A stretch of DNA of 8,832 bases from Candidatus Woesearchaeota archaeon (GTDB lineage Archaea > Nanoarchaeota > Nanoarchaeia > Woesearchaeales > JAGVZT01): contig JAFCGF010000064.1 in NCBI GenBank assembly GCA_017608295.1, forward strand, positions 1 through 8,832. The letters are read 5' to 3'. The position numbers and the translations under genes were made by a program. Each line of letters starts with the position of its first letter. Positions within the stretch are counted from its first letter, which is position 1. Shown here piece after piece: positions 1 to 5,302 of the stretch. The notes beneath the pieces are model-generated. The model was not told where the DNA came from, did not search any database, and worked only from the letters and a program-made list of their open reading frames with translations.

Positions 1-219
1 TTACTGCTTTACAAACTTCCCAACCTTCACTGCCTGTTCTCCGGTTACCTTTACAAGATATACCCCACTGGGCAAGGTGCTGATGTCAATCCGTGTTTTG
101 GGCTCGGTGATCTGTTGGCTTATGAGTTCCTGACCTTGTAAGTTTAGAATAGATAGCTGACCTCGGTAAGATGATTCGATAGTGATGTGAGTGGAGGCGG
201 GGTTGGGGGAAATAACAAT
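1..219 (-). repeat. DNA-level copy 1 of the T9SS sorting-domain segment
   Basis: The last 219 bp of the propeller gene (72 codons plus stop) align without gaps to 1227-1445, the end of the neighbouring gene. At protein level 58 of 70 residues from ISPNP to the C-terminus are identical. Similarity falls away sharply upstream, where the two mature proteins are unrelated, so the sorting tail behaves as an exchangeable 3' module. Confidence 0.88.
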
Positions 220-1197
220 GCAAACCGATTCAATGTTCAACGAAATATAATTGGCGAATGGGGTAATGAAATTTCCAAAGGCACCTGGACGGGAACCAAC
301 TGAAACTGTAGCCGAAACGGTATTTGTAATAGCGTTTATTACACTTACTTTATTAAGTAAATGATTCGCCACATATACCTTCTTTCCATCATGGGAAACC
401 GATACACCGTAAGGAGAAGAACAAACAGAAATTGTATCGGATACAGTATTTGATTCCGTGTTTATTACACTTATTGTTTTATCACCAGTATTCGCAACAT
501 AAACTCTCAATCCATCAGGGCTCACCGATACTCCATAGGGATGATCGCCAACTGAAATTGTTGCCGTCACAGTATTTGATTCTGTGTTTATTACACTTAC
601 TGTATTATCAGGAGTATTCACAACATAAACTCTCAATCCATCAGGGCTCACAGATACACCTGTAGGTTTTGTACCAACATTTACTGTTTCGGATATAGTA
701 TTTGAATCAGTATTTATTACACTTACAGTATTATCAAACCAATTAGCAACATATGCCTCGCCTCCATTTGGATTTACAGATATACCCCAAGGATAAGAGC
801 CAACTGAAATTGTTGCCGTCACAGTATTTGATTCTGTGTTTATTACACTTACTGTATTATCAGTAGTATTCGCAACATATACTCTTAATCCATCAGGACT
901 CACCGATACACCTGTAGGTCCAGAACCAACAGAAATTGTATCCGATACAGTATTTGTAGAGGTACTTATTACATTTACCGTTTTAGTCTCATTATTCGCA
1001 ATATATACCTTTGTCCCATTTGGGCTCACAGAAACACCCCAAGGCTTAGAACCAACATAAATTGTATCCGATACAGTATTTGTAGCAACATCAATAACGG
1101 TTACAGTATTATCTTTGAAATTCGTAATATAGGCAGACTGCGTAAGTCCAAACATGCTTGCATGCATCAGAAGCAAAAGAATGTACATTTTTTTCAT
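1..1197 (-). CDS. Secreted seven-bladed YVTN beta-propeller protein with T9SS type A sorting domain
   Basis: A 398-residue secreted protein. Residues 1-22 form a signal peptide (MKK, then a Leu-rich core). Residues 23-316 hold seven tandem YVTN-type blades of exactly 42 residues, with YITN/YIAN/YVAN/YVVN motifs starting at residues 23, 65, 107, 149, 191, 233 and 275; each blade carries a core like NTVSVINTESNTV and a turn like GVSVSPDG. Seven blades suit one closed propeller. Residues 327-398 are a T9SS type A sorting domain (SPNPAS near its start, LPSGVYLVKV near its end), which by family knowledge directs export across the outer membrane and is then removed. The ligand or partner is unknown; such propellers usually act in binding at the surface or extracellularly. 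ATG start, 29 nt after the stop of the upstream T9SS gene, so probably the same operon. The gene is complete; its TAA is the first three bases of the window. Family assignment is secure, function is not. Confidence 0.93.
   Translation of the reverse strand: MKKMYILLLLMHASMFGLTQSAYITNFKDNTVTVIDVATNTVSDTIYVGSKPWGVSVSPNGTKVYIANNETKTVNVISTSTNTVSDTISVGSGPTGVSVSPDGLRVYVANTTDNTVSVINTESNTVTATISVGSYPWGISVNPNGGEAYVANWFDNTVSVINTDSNTISETVNVGTKPTGVSVSPDGLRVYVVNTPDNTVSVINTESNTVTATISVGDHPYGVSVSPDGLRVYVANTGDKTISVINTESNTVSDTISVCSSPYGVSVSHDGKKVYVANHLLNKVSVINAITNTVSATVSVGSRPGAFGNFITPFANYISLNIESVCIVISPNPASTHITIESSYRGQLSILNLQGQELISQQITEPKTRIDISTLPSGVYLVKVTGEQAVKVGKFVKQ
250..1131 (-). repeat. Seven tandem 126-bp units encoding propeller blades
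   Basis: The seven 42-codon units follow each other without any length change. On top of the single-unit period there is a two-unit period: the stretch around 549-610 recurs almost base for base around 801-861, an offset of 252 bp. This points to a recent duplication or gene conversion involving two blades. The repeats are coding and translate to YVTN blades. Confidence 0.9.
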
Positions 1198-1226
1198 ACT
1201 GCCTGTTGAGTTGACGGTGATATACT

Positions 1227-1445
1227 TTACTGCTTTACAAACTTCCCCACCTGCACCGCCCGTTCTCCGGTTACCTTCACAAGATAGACTCCACTGGGCA
1301 GGGTGCTGATGTCAATAACTGTTTTGGATTCCGTGATCTGACGGCAGATGAGTTCCTGACCGTGTAAGTTAAAAATTGATATCTGACCCTGATAAGGTGT
1401 TTCGATGGTGATGTGGGTGGAGGCGGGGTTGGGAGAGATGCTGGT
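1227..1445 (-). repeat. DNA-level copy 2 of the T9SS sorting-domain segment
   Basis: Partner of 1-219: both copies are 219 bp, end at the TAA stop and align without gaps. The substitutions are scattered along the segment, consistent with an older duplication or a partial conversion rather than a very recent copy. Confidence 0.88.
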
Positions 1446-2135
1446 TTGCTCTATTTCCTGATCCTGGATATTTACGAACCAATACTCACATTCATCACCC
1501 CATAGATTGATATTATTTTCCTTGACACATAGAAATCCCCCTCCCTGTTCGTGAGTTAAAAGAGGAGTGAATAGTCCCTGGGAGCCACCAATGCTTTCTA
1601 TGTAGTAGTTCTCGCCCTTGGTCTCATTAAAATTGATCCTTTTTCGATATTCACCGGTAGCAATCATTACAGAGTCAACTGATGAAACAATTAAAGGAAT
1701 TCCCATCAGCCAATGATAGCCTGACTTTAGCGTGTCCCCTGGCTGTAAAGTGAAATCGTATAGTATTGCATCTGGTTCTAAGAATATATCAGTGTTTATG
1801 TAAACCTTTTGCTCAACAGTATCCTCTCTGACATAGTGTTCATGATCAACAGCAATTGTATCAATTACAAAAGGTGGACATAACCAAGGTCCTGGAGGAT
1901 CAGGATACATCGGATACGCATATGAAATCTGGTAAGTCTTTCCATCCAGAAGGGTATCAGCTCCAGTAAAAAAGATACGATTTACACTTGAATAACACCA
2001 CCATCCAGATTGCCAAGTATAACAGTCCCAATAAGTATTTTGCCTTATGAGTGGATGATATTCCTGAGCGATTAGTCCCACCGGAAAGAGGAGGAGGATA
2101 AAACAGAAGGTTGATATTTTATTTGTGAGGTTCAC
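1227..2135 (-). CDS. T9SS-secreted protein with type A sorting domain, function unknown
   Basis: A 302-residue protein with a signal peptide at residues 1-23 (NKIS, then a hydrophobic stretch ending LIAQ). The mature part (24-230) is rich in aromatic residues and has a recurrent Bacteroidota layout that I recognise only by pattern: GADTLLDGKTY (58-68), YVREDT..KVY (101-112), LYDFTLQPGDT (125-135), then GGSQGLFTPLL and FLCV (183-204). No catalytic motif is apparent. Residues 231-302 are a T9SS type A sorting domain nearly identical to that of the downstream propeller gene. The start is GTG at 2133-2135, overlapping the TGA of the upstream tonB-like gene in a GTGA arrangement that suggests translational coupling; no ATG gives a better signal peptide. 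Secretion route is well supported, function is unknown. Confidence 0.88.
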   Translation of the reverse strand: MNLTNKISTFCFILLLFPVGLIAQEYHPLIRQNTYWDCYTWQSGWWCYSSVNRIFFTGADTLLDGKTYQISYAYPMYPDPPGPWLCPPFVIDTIAVDHEHYVREDTVEQKVYINTDIFLEPDAILYDFTLQPGDTLKSGYHWLMGIPLIVSSVDSVMIATGEYRKRINFNETKGENYYIESIGGSQGLFTPLLTHEQGGGFLCVKENNINLWGDECEYWFVNIQDQEIEQTSISPNPASTHITIETPYQGQISIFNLHGQELICRQITESKTVIDISTLPSGVYLVKVTGERAVQVGKFVKQ

Positions 2136-2677
2136 TTTTTCTCAGGGCTTGAGCCGATTCTGACCGGCATTGCAAACGTTTTTTCAACTTTAACTCCGTC
2201 TTTTTCGGCAGGAATCCATTTGGGCATTAGCGAAAACACTCTCAGCATCTCTTTGTCCAGAACATCATTGATCCCATGTAATACTTCAACCTTTAATGAT
2301 CCTGATGTGTCAACTGTTATTTTCAAGAAGATTCTTCCTAAAGTACCTGGTTGTATAAGCGAGTCTTGAAAATTCTGATTAATAAATGAATACAGTTCTT
2401 GACTGCCTCCTGGATATGATGGTTCCTCAGGGTCTGAGGCACATACATCGTAAGAGGATTTTATATTTATCGTATCATCGGTTTGTGGAAAGCAGATGAA
2501 AGGAAAGCCAGAAACTAAAAGGATGAAGATTAGGATGCTCATTGAACTTTTATACTGAACGCAAGCAACTATCTTCCTGGTGAATTTTACCTGGTTTATC
2601 ATTTGTGTTTGTTTCATCTCTATTCCTTTCTCATTTGACCTGCCTGGCTTGGGGGTGGGATTGTTAAGCATAGGCAT
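2132..2677 (-). CDS. TonB C-terminal-domain protein (energy transducer TonB-like)
   Basis: Up to 181 residues. A hydrophobic segment at 46-64 (signal peptide or N-terminal anchor) precedes a TonB C-terminal-type domain at about 84-175. Recognisable elements are EPSYPGGSQEL (85-95), the strand GRIFLKITVDTSGSLK (114-129), VLDKEMLRVFSLMPKW (139-154), and DGVKVEKTFAMPV (160-172), the Bacteroidota version of the fold. Classical TonB links the proton-motive force to outer-membrane transporters, but many Bacteroidota paralogs do not; no exbB, exbD or receptor gene is nearby and there is no long Pro-rich periplasmic linker, so TonB function is unproven. The first ATG overlaps the preceding stop as TAATG. 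Met21 (ATG at 2615-2617) is an attractive alternative because it has an AAAGGA site six bases upstream, and a second DNA copy of this leader conserves the Met21 context but not the first 20 codons. The 3' end overlaps the next gene by 4 nt. Confidence 0.85.
   Translation of the reverse strand: MPMLNNPTPKPGRSNEKGIEMKQTQMINQVKFTRKIVACVQYKSSMSILIFILLVSGFPFICFPQTDDTINIKSSYDVCASDPEEPSYPGGSQELYSFINQNFQDSLIQPGTLGRIFLKITVDTSGSLKVEVLHGINDVLDKEMLRVFSLMPKWIPAEKDGVKVEKTFAMPVRIGSSPEKK
2587..2637 (-). repeat. Duplicated tonB-like leader, copy A (intact gene)
   Basis: This 51-bp stretch spans the Met21 start of the tonB-like gene and its first codons. It aligns without gaps to 3300-3350 at an offset of 713 bp, with 19 consecutive identical bases at 2606-2624 and 3319-3337. 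A shorter match, CTGGCTTG, continues beyond it at 2644-2651 and 3370-3377. The encoded peptides correspond: MKQTQMINQVK here and MKQTATIIQVR in the other copy. Confidence 0.75.
2624..2629 (-). promoter_or_regulatory. Possible Shine-Dalgarno site for the internal Met21 start of the tonB-like gene
   Basis: On the minus strand AAAGGA lies six bases before the ATG at 2617-2615. Bacteroidota often lack such sites, so this one favours Met21 over the ATG at 2677. The degenerate second copy of this leader (3300-3350) keeps the AATAGAGATG part but has AAAACGT in place of AAAGG. Confidence 0.4.
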
Positions 2678-3243
2678 TATAGCGATTTAAAAATTAAAAT
2701 TACTAACATCAAATACTGTAAAAGAAATAAACCTATTATAAATAAGAAGGCTATTCCTGCTGCTTTATGCGATATCTCGTAAGCTTGCTTAGTTGTTTCA
2801 AAGTCATTTTTAAACTTCCCCGTAAAATATTCTCCTTTTAAATATTTTGCAGTTAAACTAGTTATTTGAAGTTTATCAAAGTCTTGCTCAATTGGTTTAG
2901 GATTTATAAGAAGGTGAAATTTTACCATTGCAAATTGCTGGTCAATTAAACCGCTATACTTTCTGACTCCTTTTGCGTATAGTTTTTCAATCAAAGTAGA
3001 TGCTAGAATAAGAATATAAATAATTATTGAACAGATCAAAGGATATAAAATCTCAGGAATATTTTCTTTTGAAATTCTAGAAATGCATAAAACAAAACCT
3101 CCGGTTGATAGACCTATAATCCAATTAACAATTTTATCATTTTCAAGAAATATATCAACCTCCAGTTTATAAAAATCTCTGGCTAGATTTGTCATCTGAT
3201 TAAGCAAATCAGAAACTTTGTTACTTTCTAAATTTTCTCCCAT
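2677..3243 (-). CDS. Predicted three-helix membrane protein, unknown function
   Basis: A 188-residue protein that I do not recognise. A charged N-terminal segment (1-37) is followed by a close pair of hydrophobic helices (about 38-55 and 66-87), a cytosolic or periplasmic stretch with many Lys, Glu and Asp residues (88-160), and a C-terminal helix (163-186). There is no signal peptide and no catalytic motif. The overall layout (helix pair, soluble middle, terminal helix) is seen in small membrane effectors of bacterial conflict systems, but that is only a resemblance. Start ATG at 3243, 22 nt after the GTTAGGT box of an attC-like site. The TAA shares its last A with the first possible ATG of the tonB-like gene. 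Base composition is markedly more AT-rich than the secreted-protein genes on either side, which fits horizontal acquisition. Confidence 0.8.
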   Translation of the reverse strand: MGENLESNKVSDLLNQMTNLARDFYKLEVDIFLENDKIVNWIIGLSTGGFVLCISRISKENIPEILYPLICSIIIYILILASTLIEKLYAKGVRKYSGLIDQQFAMVKFHLLINPKPIEQDFDKLQITSLTAKYLKGEYFTGKFKNDFETTKQAYEISHKAAGIAFLFIIGLFLLQYLMLVILIFKSL

Positions 3244-3265
3244 GTTGTTGATCTATAGTGCTTGT

Positions 3266-3299
3266 ACCTAACGTTGGGCATGCTGTCGCCGAGCATGCC
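3266..3299. other. attC-like palindromic site (partial) upstream of the membrane-protein gene
   Basis: On the plus strand ACCTAAC (3266-3272) abuts GTTGGGC (3273-3279); on the coding strand this reads GCCCAAC then GTTAGGT, matching the RYYYAAC and GTTRRRY core boxes of integron attC sites. It adjoins a perfect 8-bp stem (GGCATGCT at 3277-3284 with AGCATGCC at 3292-3299) around a 7-nt loop. The GTTAGGT box lies 22 nt before the downstream start codon, as at a cassette boundary. I could not find a convincing distal RYYYAAC partner towards the FRG gene, so the site may be truncated or a different kind of intergenic palindrome. Confidence 0.45.
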
Positions 3300-3348
3300 T
3301 TACCTGGATTATTGTTGCTGTTTGTTTCATCTCTATTACGTTTTTCAT
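3268..3348 (-). pseudogene. Truncated 5' remnant of a second tonB-like gene
   Basis: A 26-codon reading frame begins MKNVIEMKQTATIIQVR. From its seventh residue it resembles MKQTQMINQVK, the Met21 start of the intact tonB-like gene about 700 bp downstream. After 17 codons it runs into the palindromic stem and stops at the TAG inside the GTTAGGT box. No TonB domain follows. The simplest reading is the 5' end of a paralog cut off by insertion or deletion at the palindromic site. A shared regulatory leader without coding function is the alternative. Confidence 0.45.
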
Positions 3349-3350
3349 TT
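3300..3350 (-). repeat. Duplicated tonB-like leader, copy B (remnant)
   Basis: Second copy of the segment at 2587-2637. The match ends at 3300, exactly where the palindrome at 3277-3299 begins, which marks that boundary as the likely breakpoint. Confidence 0.75.
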
Positions 3351-3400
3351 TGCTCCGCCCGGACGGCTGCTGGCTTGTTTTAGTGGCAGATAATTTTTAT

Positions 3401-4138
3401 TTATTCATTTGGTATATCGTTTACATGTTCAAATATGATTTTTTTACATAATCCACTTAAATCTGGGAATATGAATTGATGATCTATGCCGAGTGTGTTT
3501 AAAGATCTAAGTATCTCTGCTTTAATTTTAATGTCGCTCGGTAATATCACTTTTTTTAGCTCTAAATCTCTAGCGGCGTTGCCATTTTCATAATCAATTT
3601 CTATAGAACTAATTATTTCGTTATTTTTTGGTAGTGGGTGAATTGAAAAGCAACTTTTTTGGGCAATAATTCTATTATCAATTGATTTAGGGAAAAACAT
3701 ATGAATATTTTTAATTTCATTTAGTGGAATTTCGAAATTCATTGAATACCAATAACCAGGATCAATAATCCATACTATGCTTTCATGATCAAATGGCTCA
3801 TTAACTGCAAAAAATAATGCAACCAATGGATTTTCAGTCCAATCAAGTAATCTTGTTGGCAAACCAAAATGCTGTCCAAGGGCAAGCCATTCAACCTCAC
3901 TCTGGGGCGTTATTTTTAAATATGGATGAGAATGTCTTTGAAATTTTTCTAACAATTTTTTTTCAAGATCTTCAATGCATTCAATCCTTTTCCCTGAATT
4001 AAACAGCCTAAATAATGTTGGTAAAAGTTTCCAATTATTACCATCAGAGTGACCCCGGAAATAATTATGAGGTAAATTACTTGTAATGGAAATATATTCT
4101 GTTATTGATTTAACTCTAAATGTTTTAATTGTCGCCAT
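3401..4138 (-). CDS. FRG domain-containing protein
   Basis: A 245-residue soluble protein with a complete FRG domain, so named for the Phe-Arg-Gly seen here at residues 27-29 (HNYFRGHSDGNNWKLLPTLFR, 24-44). Other family signatures follow in the expected order: QHFGLPTRLLDWTENPLVALFFAV (89-112), RIIAQKSCFSIHP (156-168) and LGIDHQFIFPDLSGLC (216-231). No signal peptide or membrane helix, so cytoplasmic. The biochemical activity of FRG domains is not established; they are frequently found among phage-defence and mobile genes, so a defence role is an inference from family context. The start is ATG at 4138, 16 nt after the GTTAGTG box of the upstream palindrome, with an A/T-rich leader and no clear Shine-Dalgarno. 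It is AT-rich compared with the secreted-protein genes. Downstream, 157 nt separate it from the membrane-protein gene. Confidence 0.9.
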   Translation of the reverse strand: MATIKTFRVKSITEYISITSNLPHNYFRGHSDGNNWKLLPTLFRLFNSGKRIECIEDLEKKLLEKFQRHSHPYLKITPQSEVEWLALGQHFGLPTRLLDWTENPLVALFFAVNEPFDHESIVWIIDPGYWYSMNFEIPLNEIKNIHMFFPKSIDNRIIAQKSCFSIHPLPKNNEIISSIEIDYENGNAARDLELKKVILPSDIKIKAEILRSLNTLGIDHQFIFPDLSGLCKKIIFEHVNDIPNE

Positions 4139-4154
4139 TTTATAAATTATTTGA

Positions 4155-4295
4155 CACTAACGGTTTCGGGCTTGGCGAAGGCGGGCATCAGAAGCACCAA
4201 ACTGTCGGCAAAAACTAAAGTTTATAAGAATCACAGATGTTCGATTTAGCACTGTCCGCTTGCTTTCGCTAAGCCCATATTAGCGGCTGTTATAC
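4155..4295. other. 141-bp attC-like imperfect palindrome between two cassette-like genes
   Basis: Read on the coding (minus) strand it opens with GTATAAC (4295-4289), close to the RYYYAAC box, and closes with GTTAGTG (4161-4155), close to GTTRRRY. Inside, GGGCTTAGCGAAAGC (4275-4261) can pair with GCCTTCGCCAAGCCC (4182-4168) at 13 of 15 positions. Two direct near-copies, ACTGTCGGC and ACTGTCCGC, lie in the loop region (4201-4209 and 4251-4259). The element starts 21 nt after the SRPBCC stop and ends 16 nt before the FRG start. Placement and length (attC sites run from about 57 to 141 bp) fit an integron cassette junction, but both outer boxes deviate from consensus. An unrelated palindromic intergenic repeat is the alternative. 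Confidence 0.5.
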
Positions 4296-4316
4296 TTTTT
4301 AAGATAACTGATTATC

Positions 4317-4739
4317 CTACTTCTCCATTATAGCTTTAAGCCGTTGCAGGTCATCTTTAAAGCCCTGCTTCATTTTGCCGCCCATAAAAAGCATGATGAA
4401 GCGCATAATAATGCCCATTTGCAGTTTGGAGCGTAAGGTAACACGGCTGCCTCCGTTCTCAGGTTCTACCCTGTAGGAACCGATAGAGCCTTTCAATTTG
4501 CTGTCACCGATAACCCATTCCATGAGCCGCTTATCTTGCCACTTGATAATTGTCCAGGGAATAGCACCCAAGTCTTTATTATAGTGTACACCGCATGACC
4601 CTACACCGTAAGGCGGCTGTGTGGTCCATTCAGCTTTGGTGATACCATTCCGCCATTGAGTATCGGTGGTAACCGGCATCCAAAAGTCCCAAATTTTTTC
4701 GGGGCTTTGCGAAATCGAAATTGATTCGTTGAATTCCAT
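4317..4739 (-). CDS. SRPBCC-fold protein (polyketide cyclase/START-like)
   Basis: A complete 140-residue cytoplasmic protein of the SRPBCC helix-grip superfamily, whose members bind small hydrophobic ligands in a deep pocket. The N-terminal strand and helix FNESISISQSPEKIWDFWMPVTTDTQW (3-29) have the family form, in which a short beta strand is followed by a conserved Pro and an aromatic-rich helix. A GVGSCGVHY strand (45-53), IIKWQDKRLMEWVI (64-77) and the long amphipathic C-terminal helix (112-139) complete the fold. No catalytic residue can be assigned, and the ligand is unknown. The start is ATG at 4739 with no clear ribosome-binding site. The stop is followed after 21 nt by the attC-like palindrome, so this may be the first gene of a cassette-like pair, although no matching box is seen just upstream of its start. 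Family call is confident, role is not. Confidence 0.85.
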   Translation of the reverse strand: MEFNESISISQSPEKIWDFWMPVTTDTQWRNGITKAEWTTQPPYGVGSCGVHYNKDLGAIPWTIIKWQDKRLMEWVIGDSKLKGSIGSYRVEPENGGSRVTLRSKLQMGIIMRFIMLFMGGKMKQGFKDDLQRLKAIMEK

Positions 4740-4750
4740 TGTTGTAACTT

Positions 4751-4900
4751 TTAGGTCTGTAGGTGGAGTAATGTAACACCATTAATTTCACTTATCTGCG
4801 ATCTTTCATTAGACCTCCTCATCTTCCCATAACCCAGCCTTAACCCAGTAAAGTTAGTAAATTTTTCAGCTATTGCTACTGCTTCTTTAGTAAATATCAT
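4751..4900 (-). CDS. Doubtful 49-codon ORF in the intergenic region
   Basis: ATG at 4900-4898 opens a 49-codon frame (begins MIFTKEAVAIAEKF, ends VTLLHLQT) whose TAA lies 11 nt before the SRPBCC start. The same frame is open all the way back to the stop of the 1181-residue gene, 74 codons in total. There is no Shine-Dalgarno, signal peptide or recognisable domain. It could be a small gene or chance; the rest of 4740-4975 shows nothing I can interpret. Confidence 0.2.
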   Translation of the reverse strand: MIFTKEAVAIAEKFTNFTGLRLGYGKMRRSNERSQISEINGVTLLHLQT

Positions 4901-4975
4901 TATGAAGAATACATGTATAAACCCAGATGTTTTGTTTTTCCTTACAGTGTCAGTGTGATTAAGTTTTGAGTGATA

Positions 4976-5302
4976 TCAATCCCCCACACACCTCACCGAA
5001 AAAGCATTCGCCCGGTAACTTGGGTAATATGACACTGAGTAATTATAATCGTTCATTCCATGTGCCCAGGCTTTCCAGGGACCATGTGAGGTCGAAGACC
5101 AGAAGAATGTAGCAAACGCATCAAACTCCCAGACCCTATTGAATAATCCTGCTCCTGTCAAAAGAGCATTGAATCCAGAGTACCCTGAGTACTTCAACGG
5201 AGCGCCAGCAAATGCGTTGTTGGTCCAATTGGTAAAAAGCGTATTCCAGTCAGCTTCTGATGGCACATGCCAGCCCGGAGGACATAGCCCTTGTATCTCT
5301 TC
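4976..5302 (-). repeat. DNA-level FISUMP duplication (partner 8506-8832)
   Basis: The terminal 327 bp of the 1181-residue gene align without gaps to 8506-8832 (offset 3530 bp). The repeat probably continues past the window edge, so its true length is unknown. Several of the 12 amino-acid differences fall in or just after the WSST(S/A)HGP segment; the rest are scattered. Confidence 0.88.

Noticed and set aside
420..1080. Regularly spaced near-identical repeats that resemble a CRISPR array at first glance
   Set aside because: The repeats lie fully in frame within a long gene, translate into YVTN blades of 42 residues, and the intervals between them are also homologous rather than unique spacers.
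2663..2669. GCTTAAC on the coding strand just after the membrane-protein stop as a further attC end box
   Set aside because: It fits RYYYAAC, but there is no matching stem or closing box downstream, and a 7-base degenerate match is expected often by chance.
3277..3299. Perfect 8-bp hairpin as a rho-independent terminator
   Set aside because: No T-run follows the stem on either strand, and the arm runs directly into the GTTAGGT box; the recombination-site reading explains more.
4151..4156. TTGACA on the plus strand as a -35 promoter element
   Set aside because: No gene runs in the plus direction here, no matching -10 element is placed suitably, and Bacteroidota primary sigma factors use a different consensus.
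4940..4975. CAGTGT direct repeat after the large gene as a terminator
   Set aside because: The two copies are in direct orientation, form no stable stem, and no T-run follows on the coding strand.
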